Assembly (NCBI RefSeq): GCF_020283565.1
Contig: NC_060060.1
Span: forward strand, 24,800,001 to 24,864,000
Length of the DNA: 64,000 bases
Direction of reading: 5' to 3'
DNA from: Trifolium pratense
Lineage: Eukaryota; Streptophyta; Magnoliopsida; Fabales; Fabaceae
This document shows positions 1 to 12,115 of this stretch, piece after piece. The stretch's first letter is position 1. Each line of letters opens with the position of its first letter. A model generated the notes under the pieces. That model was not told the origin of the DNA, did not search any database, and was given only the letters and a program-made list of their open reading frames with translations. Position numbers and translations under genes: made by a program.

Positions 1-12
1 CACTACAATTAC

Positions 13-369
13 CTTTATGTAAACCAGTTCTCGTTCTCCCAACAGAAATATGAGATTCAACTTGACTTTCCACTGGTATTTGTTGTTCTGTTTGTGATTG
101 GTAATTTTGGTGATTAAGGCTTGCTACCATTAGATTTTCTCTTGTAAATGTATCTAATACAAAGAATTAAAAAATTAAAAAAACTATGAAGCACCAAGAC
201 AAAGAAAGGATGGAAGAAGCTGAGCCAATAAAAATTTCATACCTACTCCAAATTGTGCACACTCTTCATTTATGATGTGGTTGACTTCATTAGAGCTATC
301 AATTAATTGTGTTTTAACTTGTGATTTGCCACTTTTTCGAACAACATTCAACCTTCTGCGCTTCACCAT
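13..369 (-). CDS. Hypothetical protein, 5' part (runs off the left edge)
   Basis: Tentative model. A first exon from the ATG at 369 to 243 and a second from 138 to 13 join in phase (127 nt plus 126 nt). Both have GT-AG borders, and the second exon ends at a GT donor at 12-11, so the gene would continue outside the window. The predicted start is basic (MVKRRRLNVVRKSGKS) and is followed by a Gln- and His-rich stretch. No domain is recognisable in about 84 residues. The style resembles the N-terminus of plant transposon-encoded proteins, but that is only an impression. Low confidence, because short open frames are frequent in this DNA. Confidence 0.3.
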
Positions 370-1870
370 GGTATCTATTACAAATAATCCAAAGTTATTA
401 TTTTTTTAACTGTTGCAAGCGGTTTAAAAGATTAAAAAAAAAAAAAAACAATGGCTGATAAACAATTGATTACAATGATAGTGTAAAATTCACCAAAATG
501 ATACACATGTAAGCAAATAGGAAAATAAAAACAAATGCTCAACTTTTATTTGCATTAGTTAGCAAAAGCATCATGAATTAATTTATCTATGTCATGATCA
601 AACCTCCATTCACTTGATTTGTACTTCCAGAATTTTGACAATCCCATTATCAGGAAATGAGGTAAGGTGGTTATAAAGGAAGTGAGGGGGGAACATGAGG
701 GGCATGTGTGAATTCTATTGGGTGGTTGTAGCTGCACAGAGAAGCTGGTTCTCTATCAGCAAGGGTGTTATTTTACAGTTCGATTTTCTGTTTTCATCTC
801 ACAAGGAGTCTGCAGCCATCTGCATAGTTCTTTCCTTAATTTTCTGAGAGTGTAACACTGTAACAGACATATCTCTGGATAGCCACAATTCAATATCAAT
901 ATTATTCAGGTTCACCCTTCCAATTTCTGGTACCTATCAAATTTGAATAGACAACATTTTTACCATGTAAGGTCCGATTTGTATATCTTTTTAGAAACCT
1001 GTGGTTGATTATGTGATCAAAAATATCCACCGGAAAGTGCCATTTGTAGTTGACATATTTGGTGCGTATAAGATTTTTCCATCATTTGATGATTTTGCAT
1101 TTTGCGAATTCAAGAACATTTTAAATCCATCAAATGAACTTCTGATTAGATGGGACTAGGAGTCTTATCAGATATCTAAATCTAAACAGTTTTAATTCAC
1201 TTCAGTTTATGTTCTATAAAAGAGACTATTCAGTTATTCAATCAAGATTTCACAATTCAGTTTTACAGAAAGAAAAAAAAAACTCGTGATTTCTCTCTAA
1301 AAATTGATAACATTTTCTATCTCTTTCTTGCATTTCTCTCAGCCTACATTTCTAATAAATGGGGAACATAGTGCCACAAAACTGTGGCAAATATCACAGA
1401 TGAGTGTGAAGAATGGAGATTCTTCTAGGTAATTACAATTACGTTATTTATATTTACAATTAATGACTGAATCCGAAAATGTTTTTTACTGTCACAGTTC
1501 AGTCACCTCATATTCTTCTTCTTTATTCAATAAATCTGCAAGGCATGTGAGTATCCAATTTATACACATCTTGCAACTATAACTCATCAATTTGATTGAA
1601 AAAAATATAACTCTTTTCTGTCACCACAATGATTTAAGCTCTCAAAATTGTAAGGTATTAAAGTGGGCTTCAAAACTCTCTGTTAAATGTGGCTGTAATT
1701 TTCACACGTTGAATTCCAAGATTATTATTTAAAAATTCACTGAAAAAATACCCAAAATTTTAACTCCCACATTAGAAACAAAATAAATAACAGACATGAT
1801 TTTACAAAATAATTTACTTTTATTTGATCACGCGAAGATGATGTTTAGAATCACTGTAAGAGGCAATTCT
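370..1870. other. Gene-poor stretch, no supported gene
   Basis: Only short open frames occur (for example the minus-strand frame at 555-737), none with a recognisable domain. A TATA-like ctataaaa at about 1213 lies upstream of a pyrimidine-rich leader and a short ATG frame at about 1361 that stops after 14 codons. This could be the relic of an LTR or promoter, but no second copy is visible in the window. Confidence 0.4.
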
Positions 1871-1883
1871 TGTCTATAACGAG

Positions 1884-2385
1884 TGGTGTTGTTAAATAGA
1901 AGCTATAATAGTGCTATAGAGTAGCAGAATTTGAACAAATTGCTATCGTTCTACAAATGTTGTCAAATAGCGGCTATAGCCCTGTTGTGTAGCGGAGTTT
2001 GAACAAACAACTATTTTCCGCGATCCATTCTTGTCTATAAAGAGCGGTGTTGTTAAATAGAAGCTATAGTGGTGCTATAGAGTAGCAGAATTTGAACAAA
2101 TTGCTACCGTTCTACAAATGTTGTCAAATAGCGGCTATAGCGTCACTATAGCCCTGTTGTGTAGCGGAGTTTGAACAAACCAATTTTTCCGCGATCTGTT
2201 CTTGTCTATAAAGAGTGGTGTTGTTAAATAGAAGCTATAATAGTGCTATAGAGTAGCAGAATTTGAACAAATTGCTATTGTTCTACAAATGTTGTCAAAT
2301 AGCGGCTATAGCGTCACTATAGCCCTGTTGTGTAGCGGAATTTGAACAAACAACTATTTTCCACGATCCATGATTGACAACACTG
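1884..2385. mobile_element. hAT-type MITE in three tandem copies
   Basis: Three head-to-tail units start at about 1884, 2045 and 2216 (about 161, 171 and 170 bp). Each begins YGGTGTTGTTAAATAG and is rich in agcggctatagc motifs. The right end reads TTGACAACACTG, the inverse of the left end. An 8-bp direct repeat flanks the block: ataacgag at 1876-1883 and ataaagag at 2386-2393, one mismatch. The ataaagag sequence also precedes the second and third units, so the array probably grew by unequal exchange that included the target duplication. TIR plus 8-bp duplication is the hAT superfamily signature. There is no coding capacity, so it is non-autonomous. Confidence 0.75.
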
Positions 2386-3213
2386 ATAAAGAGAGAATAG
2401 AATATTCTTCTTACTCTCATCAGAGCAAGGAGACAATAAATTTTTATTTATGATCTAATAAAAAATGAAACTCACTTTCTCTCAGCCTCACCACTCTTCA
2501 TTTTGCATTTTCTAATTTAAGATATAAGTTCTAAACCTAAAACACACTAACATTTTCAAAAGCACATAAAAAATTGATAATACCTAACCCTAACCTAAGT
2601 AATTTCCAATAATTTGAATCTATATTGTAAATCACGCAGCTTGTTTTTGCTCATAATCGCGGAATCGGAGTTCGGATTTGAGCTAGGCTCTGTTCCGGTG
2701 GCTTATGTAGCCTCAAATCGCGCTGGAATCGCATCCTCGCGCGCGTACCAAGGGAGGGAAATGAAAATCCGAAATAAAAAAAAAAATGATGAAGAAGAAG
2801 AAGGAAAACCTGGATTTCTTTGTGTCTTACTTTCTACTACGACGGTCAAGACTGCCTGCGTTTTCCGGCCAGCTTTGATCTCAGTGCGACTCTAAGTTGA
2901 TGGAACTGCTCAGTTTTGTTTTTAACAAATCATGAGGACGATGAATCCATTCTTTGATATCCAAATTATAAATAATAATAATTTTTTTATTAAATATTAA
3001 TATTATTATAAAAAATAGTTTGCTTTTTTTATTGAAATAAACATTAAGTTTCGACTTCGAATTAAGTGGAAACAACTAGATTATGGCGAAAACAAAAAAA
3101 AACAAATTGAATTAAAAATCATCATCATACAATGCAATATAAGAAATGTCATATTAAACGGGTCATCATGTCATTTGTTAAGCATACCAAAAAAGAAAAT
3201 AAAAGATAAAGTT

Positions 3214-3361
3214 ATCCCACCTATGGTAGTCCCATAAGTGTAGCTCAAATGGTAGCTACCAGGGACATTATTGGAGTGGCTGGGGTTCGAACCCCGGATT
3301 CCACACTTCTCCACATTTAAATGTGTGAGAGTCTAGTCATTAGGCTACTTGACAAAAAAAA
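3214..3361 (+). mobile_element. tRNA-derived SINE, family A, copy 1
   Basis: It carries pol III promoter-like boxes: an A-box-like tgtagctcaaatggtagc and a B-box ggttcgaacccc. It ends ggctacttgac followed by an A tract. The second block of the segmental duplication lacks it and reads straight through (agataaagttgatttt), giving an empty site. Target duplication aaagtt is visible on both sides (about 3208-3213 and 3362-3367). Related copies lie at about 31425 (plus) and 50900 (minus). Confidence 0.75.
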
Positions 3362-3659
3362 AAAGTTGATCTTAAAAAATAATTTTTTAAGATATTGAAT
3401 GCACAAATTTCAAAACATAATTTCCTTATTAATAAGCTTAATTAATTGCGTTCAGAGACACTATTTAGCATTTTCCTTGAGTTATTACATCATATCCCAT
3501 AAAAATTTAAGTTTAAATCATGTTGTCCATCATATAAGAATCTCATTTGAAGATAATATATAAATATCTAAGTTATGTATTTAAGTTAAGGATACATGAG
3601 TTGGAACATGTTAGTTTTTTCCTTAAGTTTAATATGGATATATGTGATTCTATAAAGAG

Positions 3660-3829
3660 CGGTGTTTTTAAATAGAAGCTATAGTGTTGCTATATAGTAG
3701 CAGAATTTGAACAAATTGCTATCGTTCTACAAATGTTGTCAAATAGCGGCTATAGCGTCACTATAGCCCTGTTGTGTAGCGGAATTTGAACAAACAACTA
3801 TTTTCCACGATCCATGATTGACAATACTG
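3660..3829. mobile_element. hAT-type MITE, single copy
   Basis: This is a single 170-bp unit of the element tripled at 1884-2385. The left end is CGGTGTTTTTAAATAG and the right end GACAATACTG. The flanking 8-bp repeats are ataaagag (3652-3659) and ataaggag (3830-3837). It belongs to the second block of the segmental duplication. The other block carries three tandem units at this point, so copy number changed after, or differently around, the duplication. Confidence 0.75.
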
Positions 3830-4399
3830 ATAAGGAGAGAATAGAATATTCTTCTTACTCTCATCAGAGCAAGGAGACAATAAATTTTTATTTATGATCT
3901 AATAAAAAATGAATCTCACTTTCTCTCAGCCTCACCACTCTTCATTTTACATTTTTATCATATAGATATCAACTACAAGTCCATAATCTAATTTAAGATA
4001 TAAGTTCTAAACCTAAAACACACTAACATTTTCAAAAGCACATAACCCTAACCTAACCTGTAATTTCCAGTAATTTCAATCTATATCGTAAATCACACAG
4101 CTTGTTTTAGCTCATAATCACGGAATCGGAGTTCGGATTTGAGCTACGCTCTGTTGCGGTGGCTTATGTAGCCTCAAATCGCGCGTTGAATGAAAATTGA
4201 TGAAGAAGGAAGAAGAAGGAAAACCTGGATTTCTTTGCGTCTTACTTTCTACTAAGACGATCAAGTCTGCCTGCGTTTTCCGGCCAGCTTTGATCTCAGT
4301 GCTACTCTAAGTTGATGGAGCTGCTCAGTTTTGTTTTTAAGGAATCGTGATGACGATGAATCCATTTTTGAATATCCAAGTTATATATAATAATTTTTA

Positions 4400-4680
4400 A
4401 TAGATCAAGTTATCCATTTTTGAAAGTTTATATCATATAAATCAGTTGCATAAAATTTCAGACAAATCCAAAATCATTCGATAGGTTATTGAGATACATA
4501 AAAATTAACGGTTTGCGTCTTTTTTATATGTCGTTAATATGTATGTGTCGCAATAGCATATCAGATGATTTTGGATTTGTCTGAAATTTTACACAACTGA
4601 TCTATATGATATAAACTTTCAATCGAACGGTGGATTTTATAAAATTTATATCGGTTAAAACGTTATTGAGAGGTGTAACA
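4400..4680. mobile_element. Foldback repeat inserted in duplication copy 2
   Basis: Inverted arms are easily seen: gaaagtttatatcatataaa at about 4420 pairs with tatatgatataaactttc near 4603-4622, and aaatccaaaatcat pairs with atgattttggattt. It is absent from the corresponding place in copy 1 of the segmental duplication. Related unfolded sequence (caaattttacaaaattcacc, then tttatatcrta) occurs at about 29331-29490 and 51884-52110, so this is a dispersed family. Class unknown; no clear target duplication was read. Confidence 0.55.
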
Positions 4681-5499
4681 TTTGATGTCAAACTAGTTTG
4701 TGTCATTTGATCTGACCCTTGCTTATTATAAAAAAAAATTACTATAAAATAGTAATAGTTTGCATTTTTATTGAATAAATATTAAGTTTCAAATGCAATT
4801 TGAGGGTACTGGAACCACTTAAATGTTAGAATTAACCACCAAACGATTAGATTATACAGTCCAATGAGCCGGATATTGTGCTGAAAACAAAGAAAAAATT
4901 GAATTGAAAATCATCATCATACAATGCAATATAGGAAAGGTCATGTTAAGCGGACCCTCGGATCACTTGTTAAGCATAAAAAAAAAATAAGAGATAAAGT
5001 TGATTTTAAAAAATAATTTTTTAAGATATTGAATGTAAGAGTTTCAAGACTGGATTTTCTTATTAATAAGTTTAAATAATGTCTTCGGAGACACTATTTA
5101 GCATTTTCCTTTAGTTATTATATCATATCCCATAAAAATTTTAAGTTTAAATTATGTTGTCCATCATATAAAAATCTCATTTGAAGATAATATATAAGTA
5201 TCTAAGTTATATATTTAAGTTGTATAATTATTTTGTCCCCGCAAATATGTAGTATCTCGTGGTGAAGTGAAAAGGGAACTAGAATAGGGGTTTATTGTAG
5301 ATGGTACAACGTTGCACCTCACAGAACAACACAATTTAATAATTCTAATTCACGGAGTTCAATCAGAAGATTTCTTGGATTAGTTGGAAAAATGTTTGCT
5401 TAGGATGTGAGTTCGGAGGTCTGGGAGTTAGGTGACTCAGAGAGTTTAATACTGCTTTTTTAGAAAAGTGGTCTTGGCGATTGTTGGAGGACAGAGAGT

Positions 5500-6565
5500 A
5501 TAAGGTGTTCGCCGCTCGGTACGAGAGGTGGCAGTGAAGCTGGAGGTGGGGGATCGGCGCGGTTCTCGGTGGTGGATGGAGGTCTCGAGAATTCGCAATG
5601 GCGAAAGTGGTACCGATGGGGGGTGGTTCGCGGAGAACATTGAGCGGAGGGTTGGTAATGGGGTTGTTCCTTTGAGAGTGCTTTTTAGTCATCTTTTCGA
5701 TTTGTCTAATGATCAGACGAGTACGGTAACAGCGATGTGCAAGTTAGGTTAGGAGGAAGGAGGGGTGGCCTGACAGTGGCGTCAACCGTTGCGGGCTTGG
5801 GAGGAGTAGGTGCTAGGGGGTGTAGGGGTTTACTTGCTCATGTTGTTTTGCGGACTAACATTTTAGATCAGTGCCTTTGGAAGTCTGACAATCGAGGAGG
5901 CTATTCCGTCAGGAGCGCGTTGACAACTTTGGCTTCCCCCGAAATGTATGTTATGTCCACTTTCCTTTGGCATAAGCAGGTACCAGCGAAAGTTTCTATC
6001 TTGGCATGGAGACTTGTTCGTAATAGGCTACTGACTAAAGAAAATTTTGTGGCGCGTCACATATTCATCCTGATTCTCAATTCTGTGTGACAGGTTGTGT
6101 GCTATGTATTCGCCCCTTTATGGCACTTGGTAAGAGCTTGGATCGGTATCTCTACAGCTGACCCGAATACATTACAGGATCATTTAGTTCAGTTCACTCA
6201 TTCGACAGGAGGCTCGCGAACCCGTCGCTCATTTATGCAGCTTATATGGTTATGTTGCATATGGGTTGTGTGGAAAATGAGCGAAATAATAGAGTCTTAA
6301 AGGCTAAGGAGGCTACTCTCCATCAGCTGTTAGATAAATTTAAATTGCATTCTCTCTGGTGGTTGAAAACTGTCAATGTTAACCTCGTTTTACATTCTCA
6401 TTTTTGGTTGTCGAGCCCTTTTGTTTGTTTGGGCATCGATCGACCTGATGGTTTTTGATATTTTGGTTTCATGTAGACCGTACTTTTACGGTTCTCTCTG
6501 GCATATATTGTGCTAGCAAGAACTGACCGTTGGTGTTAATATATTCCATTTTTACTTATTAAAAA
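5500..6565 (+). pseudogene. Decayed LINE (non-LTR retrotransposon) 3' end
   Basis: Three broken frames on the plus strand give the C-terminal part of a plant LINE reverse transcriptase ORF. One is the RGSRWWMEVSRIRNGES tract followed by GGWFAENIERRVGNGV. Next comes the zinc-binding RT region (WKSDNRGGYSVRSAL, then FLWHKQVPAKVSILAWRLVR and NRLLTKENF). A tail segment reads LIWLCCIWVVWK, continued in another frame by ENERNNRVLKAKE. Frameshifts fall near 5750, 6090 and 6280. The element ends in an A-rich tract near 6560. No catalytic RT core, endonuclease or 5' end is present, so this is a truncated dead copy. Confidence 0.8.
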
Positions 6566-7149
6566 AAATTAATTAAAAATGATTTCTCCTTATCGTATCA
6601 TTTAAAAAATGCCAACTCATGTATTCCTAGATGTATTCGCATTTTCCGTTTAAATTATTTTTAATTTTAACTATTTATGTATGAACATTAGGGACAAAAA
6701 ATGATAATTTATGTAGGGATATAACTTATAAGTCTAGAAAATGTATATGAACTAAAAAAATAATAAATAAATTAATCATGTATTTATGGAGACCGAAAAT
6801 ATAGTTAACATTTTTCGTTGTTTTAATAGATAGATTAAATTGATAAACGTTTGGATGGATCGGATAAATAGATAGTAATTGGATTTTAATAAATGAACCC
6901 CCAAAACTCACATGTTACCGCCAATAGCGAAAGGGGAAAAGAAGACATGGTTACATGACCTTTTAATTTAAATAAGAATTTTGGACCCTTAATTAGAATT
7001 TATTGGGGAAGGAAAATAGAAGAAAAAATAGAAAAATCTTTCATCTCTTTTGGAGTATCTTTTGTAAATAATGATAAATGAATATTATGATTAACATAAT
7101 TTTAATATTGGGTGTATTTTGTATCATATGAAGAAAGGTCCACAATTTT
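6566..7149. other. AT-rich intergenic stretch
   Basis: No gene, RNA or repeat could be supported here. The minus-strand open frame at 6726-6911 is low-complexity Ile/Leu/Phe-rich and looks fortuitous. Confidence 0.4.
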
Positions 7150-7720
7150 TAACGCCCAAATACAGGGATTAGGGTTGTCAATTTGCATCCGGTGGAGCGG
7201 ATCCCCGCGGGAATTGTCCCGTTCAGAGCTCTGAAAACAAAGATTTTATCTCCGTGGGGATGGGGATGGAGGCAAAAATCCCCCCGCAGGCACTTCGGGC
7301 CGGGGATCGGGGACGGAGCATCCGTCCCCGTGGATTCCCCGAATCCGTCCATATATGATCATGCATACTTTGCTATGGAATATTTTGGTTGTTAGGTTTT
7401 GTATAATTATTAGTAGCCAAATCTTTTTGCAATGTTTTTTGGTTATTAATGCATTATGTGTTGTTTTTATTTTTTTAAAAGAAAGATGGAAAATATTTAT
7501 TTTTTTGCATAAGACAGAAAAAATAACGTCATATTACTGTCATAATTTGACATAAAAATATAGAAATTTTGTTAATATTTGATATCCATGAATCTCCGCG
7601 GGAATCGTGGGGATCTGTTGAGATGAGGATGTGGACAAATATTCTCCCTTGAAAACGGGGATGAAGGCAAAATCTCCCCCGCATATTCCCTTCCCCATTG
7701 GGGATTGTGATTGTAAATAA
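7150..7720. repeat. Dispersed repeat with G/C-rich ends
   Basis: An AT-rich centre is flanked by G/C-rich tracts that are imperfect inverted copies. The left tract (about 7190-7350) has gatccccgcgggaa and atctccgtggggatgg; the right tract (about 7590-7700) has atctccgcgggaatcg and aacggggatgaaggcaaaat. The composition and terminal symmetry are those of an abundant non-autonomous plant element. Element ends and target duplication could not be fixed by eye, and the short frames across it are not genes. Confidence 0.5.
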
Positions 7721-8224
7721 ATAAGAAAAAGTATATGTAGTGAGAGAAATTATAAAAAGTGGAGAGGGTAACCGTGAGAATGTCCGGGTAGAATTATTAG
7801 GTGTGGAGGCACTCTTACAAAATTTTAAGTTTTTTTTTTTTTTTTATATAAAAAAATTAAAGATTACTTTTTTATAAACATGATTTGTCAAACATAACAT
7901 TTGGTAAGAGAAAAAAAAATCAGATAATTGCTAATTGCTTTTTTTCTCTATATTGCTTTGCATCCAGTTAATTTATTGGAAGATATTTTTCGTTAATGTA
8001 AATTTTATTGAAAGATATCTTTGATAATATAAAATTTTAGCCGAAAGGTATTTCAGTAATGTAGTTTTACCAATGTGATCAAGCAATGCAAGGGGGAGAA
8101 GAACAACAAATAAATGCAGAGGATCAAGGTTCTAAAAGAGTCGGGCCTCAAATCTGAATGGAACAGTATTCTTCTGCCACCCAAACTATTTCTCGCGCGT
8201 CTTACGTGTTTTCATTTATACTCT

Positions 8225-8345
8225 TCCGCTACTTAAGTAGCGACGTTATAAAAATGAGAAATGTTTGAAAAATATCGTCCGTTACTTAAGTAGCGAACAT
8301 TATAAAAAAAAAAACTGGTAGGGTGTTCCACTACCTAAGTAGCAT
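8225..8345. repeat. Cluster of three palindromic CTACTTAAGTAG motifs
   Basis: Three near-identical palindromes occur within about 110 bp downstream of the P450 gene: cgctacttaagtagcg at about 8228, gttacttaagtagcga at about 8281 and actacctaagtagc at about 8328. A related tacttaagtagcag sits at about 12350 in the first P450 intron. The arms of the long inverted repeat at 53939-54375 have the similar but unpalindromic gttcgctaccaagtgaac. Function unknown; they may be pieces of one dispersed element family. Confidence 0.5.
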
Positions 8346-8580
8346 ACAGATGTATTTTTATAAATTTGTAGGGTGCACGAAAAAATGAGTAGGGTGGAAA
8401 AATAAAATCTCTATTAGAATCACATATATCCAATGATCACTTGATATAAAATAATAATTCTAAGTTGGAATATTTTTTAAGATGATAACTAGTGTCAATA
8501 GACGGAGGACACTAGGTAGCCAATTTAGAAAGTATAGGAAGTAGCTAGCTAGATATGAAATGATAAAATTACATTAAGAA

Positions 8581-11500
8581 TTACAGCTCCAATGATTTTA
8601 TAATAATGGGGAGACCATGTTGTGGCTGCAAAGTGAGGTTGTTAACAGGTGCATGTTGATAGTCTGGGGAAAGAGACAAAGAAAACCTTTGAAGAATTAA
8701 AGTCATCACTGTTTTAGCTTCCAACATAGCAAAATTCTGACCAATGCAATTTCTTGGACCTACAGAAAATGCAAGTAGAGCATTTGGATGATTTGCAGCC
8801 TTAGATACTCCATTTATGAATCTCATTGGATTGAACTCATTTGCATCTTCACCCCAGTATTTTTTACTTCTGTGAATCATTGTAATTGGAATTTTTATAC
8901 ATGTTCCTTTTGGTATCATCAAATCTCCTAATTTCATGTCTTTTGAAGCCATTCTTTCTAATTCTATTGCAGGACAATACAACCTTAATGCTTCCAGCAA
9001 CACCATGTTCACCTTAGGAAAAATGTCATCTATTAAATCAGTAACTTGATAAAAAAACAATTAATATAGTTGAAAATTTGAAACAAAAATGTCTTATAAA
9101 GAACTCAATTGGGTCGTACATATTTAGAGACAAAGGTAGTAATTTTTTTTTTCTTTAACTAAGTGGTTGTTGACTCAATTGCTCAAGAAGTTAGTGAGTT
9201 TCAGTCAAGGTTGAATCATTCAAAAAACCTGAGTTCAGAACAATTATTAATAAGATTTTCCTTACCCAGTCAAACTTTAACCTACTAATCTTTCATATCT
9301 CAAAATTTGCGATGTCAATGTAAAGTTATCAAGGCTTTAATAATTTTTTTTCTTCTGAAAACTCAATATCCGGCCTAAAGACCGACTAATCCCACCGCTC
9401 ACTTGTTGGGGTCCCGTTTAAAGTCGGAGTTTTTTTTAACTTTGTATAGACTAGCCCACCAAAATTGGCATTAGGGAGAATCGAACCTGAGACCTTGAGA
9501 GGAGGAAACTCCAAGGTCCGAAGCCAATATCACTAGGCCAACCAAGTGGCTTAGGCTTCTGAGGCTTATCTCAATTCTCTATAGCCCTAATCCAAAAAAC
9601 TAAGAATTAAAGTTTAAGTGTTATCACCACCATAAAGTTTAAGTGTTACCATTTTTAACTTTGATAGCATATCTGCATCAGGAATTTCCATGCCACAAAT
9701 CTCCATGATCTCTTGTCTAAGTTTTTCTTGCCAATCCTTATGCAAACTCAATAAAAAGACAGTCCAAACAAGCCAGTTTGAAGTGGTTTCATGACCGGCA
9801 AAGAAAAAGGTCTTGCATTCTTCCATGATTTCATTCATTTTCAACTTATTAGCACCATCATTCTTTGTATCCATCATTACTCCTAGTAAATCATCTCCAT
9901 AAGAACAATCTGATTGAGACTTCAACCTACTTTCAATAATGCATTGTAGTGATTTCTTCATTTTTCTATCAAGCTTCCATATCTCAATGTTTGACTTAGT
10001 AGGTAAATATCTGCATTAATAATATTCCAAAACCAAAAAAAAATGTTAAGTATTTTATCAATGTTGAGTTAATTAAACACGGTTCCATCCCCCGCAACTG
10101 TGATCAGGAGGGGCCGGAACCACTTGATGTCAGAACTGACCCGAACCGATTAAGCGGTCTAGAGCCGAATATTGGTGGTGAAAAAAAATGAAATGAAATT
10201 GAAGGATGATAATATATACTGTGTGCCAGGTATGAAAATGTCAGAACTTGAAGCTGCACAAAGCAGTAGAAGCTCTGTTTGTGCTTTAAAGGCTTCTCTT
10301 CCATGAGCAAAGCTAGTACCAAAGGAAGTGTGGGCGATTATATTTGCTGTTAGCTCTTTAAATTCTTCACTCATCTCTATTATCTTTGATTTGTCTTTTG
10401 CTTCAATGGCTTTCCTTTTCCACTCATCTACCATGGAAATGGTACATGCTGCCATTCTACTTATCATAACCTGTCATATATATAGTATTTAGAATGCAAG
10501 CACACATCACTAATGATGAAATTATACCTTATAAGCTCGTATGATTAAAAAAGACATGTTTAATAATAACATTTTTTTTTACAAGCTTAATAGTTATTTT
10601 GACTAATTTATAGTTTTTTTTAGCTAACTCACTCAATTAGCTCATAGGTTATCACATTTTCTCCCAATTTTAACTTTCATCTTAGATGAAGATACAAAAT
10701 TAAATTTGTTTATGTCATTTTATATTTATAATTTAATTCAACAACTAATTTTATCGAACACTACAAATTCAATAAACTAATTTATCCACCATAAATAAAC
10801 TATAAATTATTTGCTATAAATTCACCTGTTATCTAATTTATTTATTTTTTGTCATTTTGGGCCAATATGAAAAGTGTAGCCCAAATTTAAAGGATGTGAA
10901 AATTTTCCCTTCTCATTTGGAAGTTTAATTACACGTCTTCACCGTATACATACACCCACGTGACTGCGTGATCGTTAGACCCAAGATCAAACAGTTCAAA
11001 TCTCAAACTTAGTAATTTTATGTTAAATAAAATTAAAATCTATTTGAGATTTAGATGTCAAATAAACGGTCTTAATTACGGTCATGGGTCTTTTTAGAAT
11101 CGAGAGTTTGACCTAACTCCAGCAGCGGAACTAGGGGGTGGCTGAGGTGGGCCACGGCCCACCCCCACCCCAAAAAATAATATTTTTATAAGTATAGAGT
11201 ATTAGTTTAAGTGTATTATTAATGATTTTAATTTATTCGGTATATATATTAGTACAAATATTAATGAAAATATTAGTTTAGAGTTTATTATTGATGATTG
11301 TAAGTCACTCGGTACGCATACTAGTTCAAGTGCAAGTGAAAATATTAGTTCGTAAACTATATATAAACTAGTAAGCTATAAGCTCATGAAAAAATGTTAC
11401 CAATTTTTTTTTTCTCAATACAAACTTATAAATTATAAGCCATAAATTTTTTAGCGGCCCACCCAGTAAATTTTTCCTGGTTTCGCCATTGCCTAACTCA

Positions 11501-12025
11501 TCATTACAAAATCAAGTTGTAAGGTGAGGATTGTGTTCAATTAAACACATATTCATGTCATCTCGCAACCGATGTGAAACTTCTTAATTATAATTAGTGA
11601 TCGCATAAAATCTTTGTCCTTTCATTTGACATATGCATGGTGATATATAATTAGGTATAAAAGTAGTAAATGAGACCTTGAGTTTATCCATGGAGAAAGC
11701 AGGATTGAGTATTCTTCTGCGACTAACCCACTTCACTCCATCCAAAAGAGCTATCCCTTCTCCTACCAGTGTTACCGTAGAAGGCCTTACTTTGCGTTTT
11801 GGATAGAAACCAAATTTATTTGATAAAATCTCCTTCACCAGTTCTACATCAGAGATGCAAATCATTGGTTCTGTACCGTACCAAAATAGAAATCTCTCCC
11901 CTGCATCGTCAAAATTAATTATGATGATATATATATGAATCATATAATATACTAATACATGCATGTTGTACCACGATTTCTCCAAATACAAACCTTTTTA
12001 TACTCCAATTCATCATCATCATCAT

Positions 12026-12115
<90 letters not shown>

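Larger units (their letters stand above)
2206..5222. repeat. Tandem segmental duplication of about 1.4-1.6 kb
   Basis: The block at about 2206-3598 is repeated at about 3646-5222 in direct orientation. Shared tracts include the hAT MITE, a leader-like tract (agaatattcttcttactctc), a GC-richer tract with cggaatcggagttcggattt at about 2661 and 4120, and an AT-rich tail with tttaagatattgaatg at about 3388 and 5018. Copies differ by scattered substitutions, by a SINE present only in copy 1 (about 3214-3361) and by a foldback element present only in copy 2 (about 4400-4680). The GC-richer part may be an old gene leader on the minus strand, but no intact frame is shared: the short frame reading MSKNKLRD in copy 1 has a stop at its third codon in copy 2. 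Confidence 0.8.

Noticed and set aside
2614..2895. 93-codon plus-strand frame in the duplicated block
   Set aside because: Not conserved in the second block (4080-4330), where it is interrupted; composition does not look coding.
5363..5692. 109-codon minus-strand frame
   Set aside because: Antisense of the LINE relic on the plus strand.
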